From assembly GCA_013153655.1 (NCBI GenBank), contig JAADEB010000137.1:1-6231 (forward strand): a stretch of 6,231 nt of DNA. Direction: 5' to 3'. The position numbers and the translations under genes are program-made. This document shows, piece after piece, positions 5,462-6,231 of the stretch (positions are counted from its first letter, which is position 1; each line of letters opens with the position of its first letter). Origin of the DNA: Chlorobiota bacterium. GTDB lineage: Bacteria; Bacteroidota; Bacteroidia; Flavobacteriales; Flavobacteriaceae. Under the pieces are notes generated by a model. That model did not search any database and had not been told where the DNA came from. It saw only the letters and a list, made by a program, of their open reading frames with translations.

Positions 5462-5770
5462 TATAAATGGGCAAAGAAGAGGAAAAACCTAAATCCGCCT
5501 TTAAGCGGACAAACTAGCTGACCAGGCAAAAATACTGGCCGAACGCAAGCGGGTTAAGGGGGGAACATTTAATACTAAATGATTCTTTTGAAAAGGAAAA
5601 ATGTTAGATTTTTTTTCTCAATCAAAAAGAAAACGCAAGTAATAACCACTGGAAAAAATAGGTATTTCCGGCGCCAAATTAGTGAAAAGGACACATTTTA
5701 TCATCGAAAGGATGCGTGTAAGTCCTTGTTGATTTTGATTTTAAATTCTTTTGTATCAAGATAAAAATCG
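5462..5770. repeat. Dispersed structured intergenic element, copy 2 (diverged)
   Basis: Same modules, order and orientation as 4322-4587. They are TATAAATGG at 5462; CCTAAATCCGCC at 5488-5499 (identical to 4352-4363) opening hairpin 1 (5494-5498 with 5505-5509); and hairpin 2 (CCAG 5522-5525 with CTGG 5535-5538, loop GCAAAAATA). After these come TTAGATTTT...CGCAAG (about 5604-5639), AAGGATGC (5708-5715), CCTTG (5724-5728) and ATCAAG (5755-5760). It is about 60 bp longer than copy 1, mostly between CGCAAG and AAGGATGC. The long stem of copy 1 is not evidently kept. Confidence 0.55.
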
Positions 5771-5781
5771 CTTATTTTACA
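5770..5781. repeat. 12-bp direct repeat, right copy
   Basis: Partner of 5270-5281. It sits directly after the end of element copy 2, as a target-site duplication would, although the left copy is about 190 bp from the recognisable start of the element. Confidence 0.6.
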
Positions 5782-5874
5782 ATATTGCAGTCGTATTAAT
5801 AAAGCACCGAATTCAATAAGTATATTTTTTCAAAATATATGTCAAAAAGGCTTGTTAACTATTCAAATCCGCCG

Positions 5875-5909
5875 TTTTGTCGTATATTGTACCAAAGGAA
5901 TATATTTTG
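5875..5909 (+). promoter_or_regulatory. Candidate clpB promoter
   Basis: TTTTG (5875-5879) and TATATTTTG (5901-5909) are 21 bases apart, close to the Bacteroidota TTTG/N19-21/TAnnTTTG pattern; the -7 box has one extra base between TA and TTTG. The implied start near 5915 would leave a leader of about 30 bases. No recognisable CIRCE-type heat-shock inverted repeat (TTAGCACTC-N9-GAGTGCTAA) is present. Confidence 0.45.
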
Positions 5910-5945
5910 ATACTTTCGAGCGAACCAAAAAAATAATAAAAGCCT

Positions 5946-6231
5946 ATGAATTTTGACAAGTTTACCATAAAATCGCAAGAGGCTATCCAAAAAGCCATTC
6001 AGATAGCCCAAGCGCTAAACCATCCGCAAATAGAGAATGTTCATATATTGAAAGCCATTCTGGAAGTGGATGAAAACGTAACGCCGCACCTGTTGCGCAA
6101 AGCCGGCGCCGATCCGGCCGTCATCAAGCAACGGGTGGACCGCGCCATTCAGGCCTTGCCCAAAGTGTCGGGCGGCGAAGTAAACCTCTCGCGTACGGCT
6201 TCGCAAACGCTGAGCAAAGCCCAGCATCTGG
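5946..6231 (+). CDS. clpB: ClpB disaggregase chaperone, N-terminal part (runs off the window)
   Basis: An open frame of 95 codons plus one base with no stop, cut by the window edge. It begins MNFDKFTIKSQEAIQKAIQIA, a strong match to ClpB N-termini, followed by NHPQIENVHILKAILE (residues about 25-40) and, near the end, SRTASQTLSKAQHL. These form the two Clp-N repeats that bind unfolded substrate. Full ClpB is roughly 850-870 residues and works with DnaK/DnaJ/GrpE to dissolve protein aggregates in an ATP-driven hexamer; its AAA+ modules lie outside the window. ATG 5946 is preceded by an A-rich leader without a Shine-Dalgarno site, usual for this phylum. The gene has its own candidate promoter and is divergent from the NUDIX gene. 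Confidence 0.95.
   Translation, partial: MNFDKFTIKSQEAIQKAIQIAQALNHPQIENVHILKAILEVDENVTPHLLRKAGADPAVIKQRVDRAIQALPKVSGGEVNLSRTASQTLSKAQHL

Larger units (their letters stand above)
5221..5945. other. Long AT-rich intergenic region between divergent NUDIX and clpB genes
   Basis: About 725 bases with no convincing gene. It holds the NUDIX promoter at its left end, element copy 2 in the middle (5462-5770) and the clpB promoter candidate at the right. Other visible signals are the 12-bp direct repeat GCTTATTTTACA (5270-5281 and 5770-5781), a 6-bp hairpin (TATCAC 5365-5370 with GTGATA 5377-5382) and an 8-bp A/T hairpin (5821-5828 with 5832-5839). A 61-codon open frame at 5579-5764 is lysine- and phenylalanine-rich, resembles nothing I know and overlaps the element, so I do not call it. 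No tRNA or rRNA was recognised. Confidence 0.7.

Overview
The window looks like a chromosomal segment from a member of the Bacteroidota, probably in or near the Bacteroidales; I cannot name a genus. Three things suggest this. The genes are a Bacteroidota-type set: Mrp with a NifU C-terminal-domain protein, a Crp-family regulator ending in a THQ...SRVVISRLL helix-turn-helix, panC-panD followed by an LPG-synthase-TM-type membrane protein, and clpB. Promoter-like sites match the Bacteroidota TTTG/N19-21/TAnnTTTG pattern rather than the E. coli sigma-70 pattern. Shine-Dalgarno sites are weak or absent.

Positions 1-4238 hold one tightly packed plus-strand gene row: mrp/apbC, a NifU-like scaffold gene, a Crp/Fnr-type regulator gene, panC, panD and a multi-span membrane protein. 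Gaps run from a 14-bp overlap to 13 bp, so this is very likely a single operon. It joins iron-sulfur cluster delivery, a cyclic-nucleotide-fold regulator, pantothenate (coenzyme A precursor) synthesis and an integral membrane protein. A NUDIX hydrolase gene lies convergently on the minus strand (4615-5220) under a good Bacteroidota-type promoter. The first 95 codons of clpB start at 5946 and run off the right edge.

The unusual part is 4192-5945. The last part of the NUDIX gene is duplicated: 73 bp are identical, followed by 34 bp at 8 mismatches. The second copy forms the 3' end of the membrane-protein gene and its downstream sequence, so that protein's last 12 residues are written in the antisense of a NUDIX fragment. 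Between the two copies lies an AT-rich non-coding element with two small GC-rich hairpins, a long stem and an A/T-rich inverted repeat. A diverged second copy, with the same modules in the same order and orientation, lies between the NUDIX gene and clpB. That second intergenic stretch also contains a 12-bp direct repeat spaced exactly 500 bp apart. Together these point to a family of small dispersed structured elements in intergenic DNA, possibly mobile or transcribed. This is inferred from two copies only and I cannot assign it to a named family.
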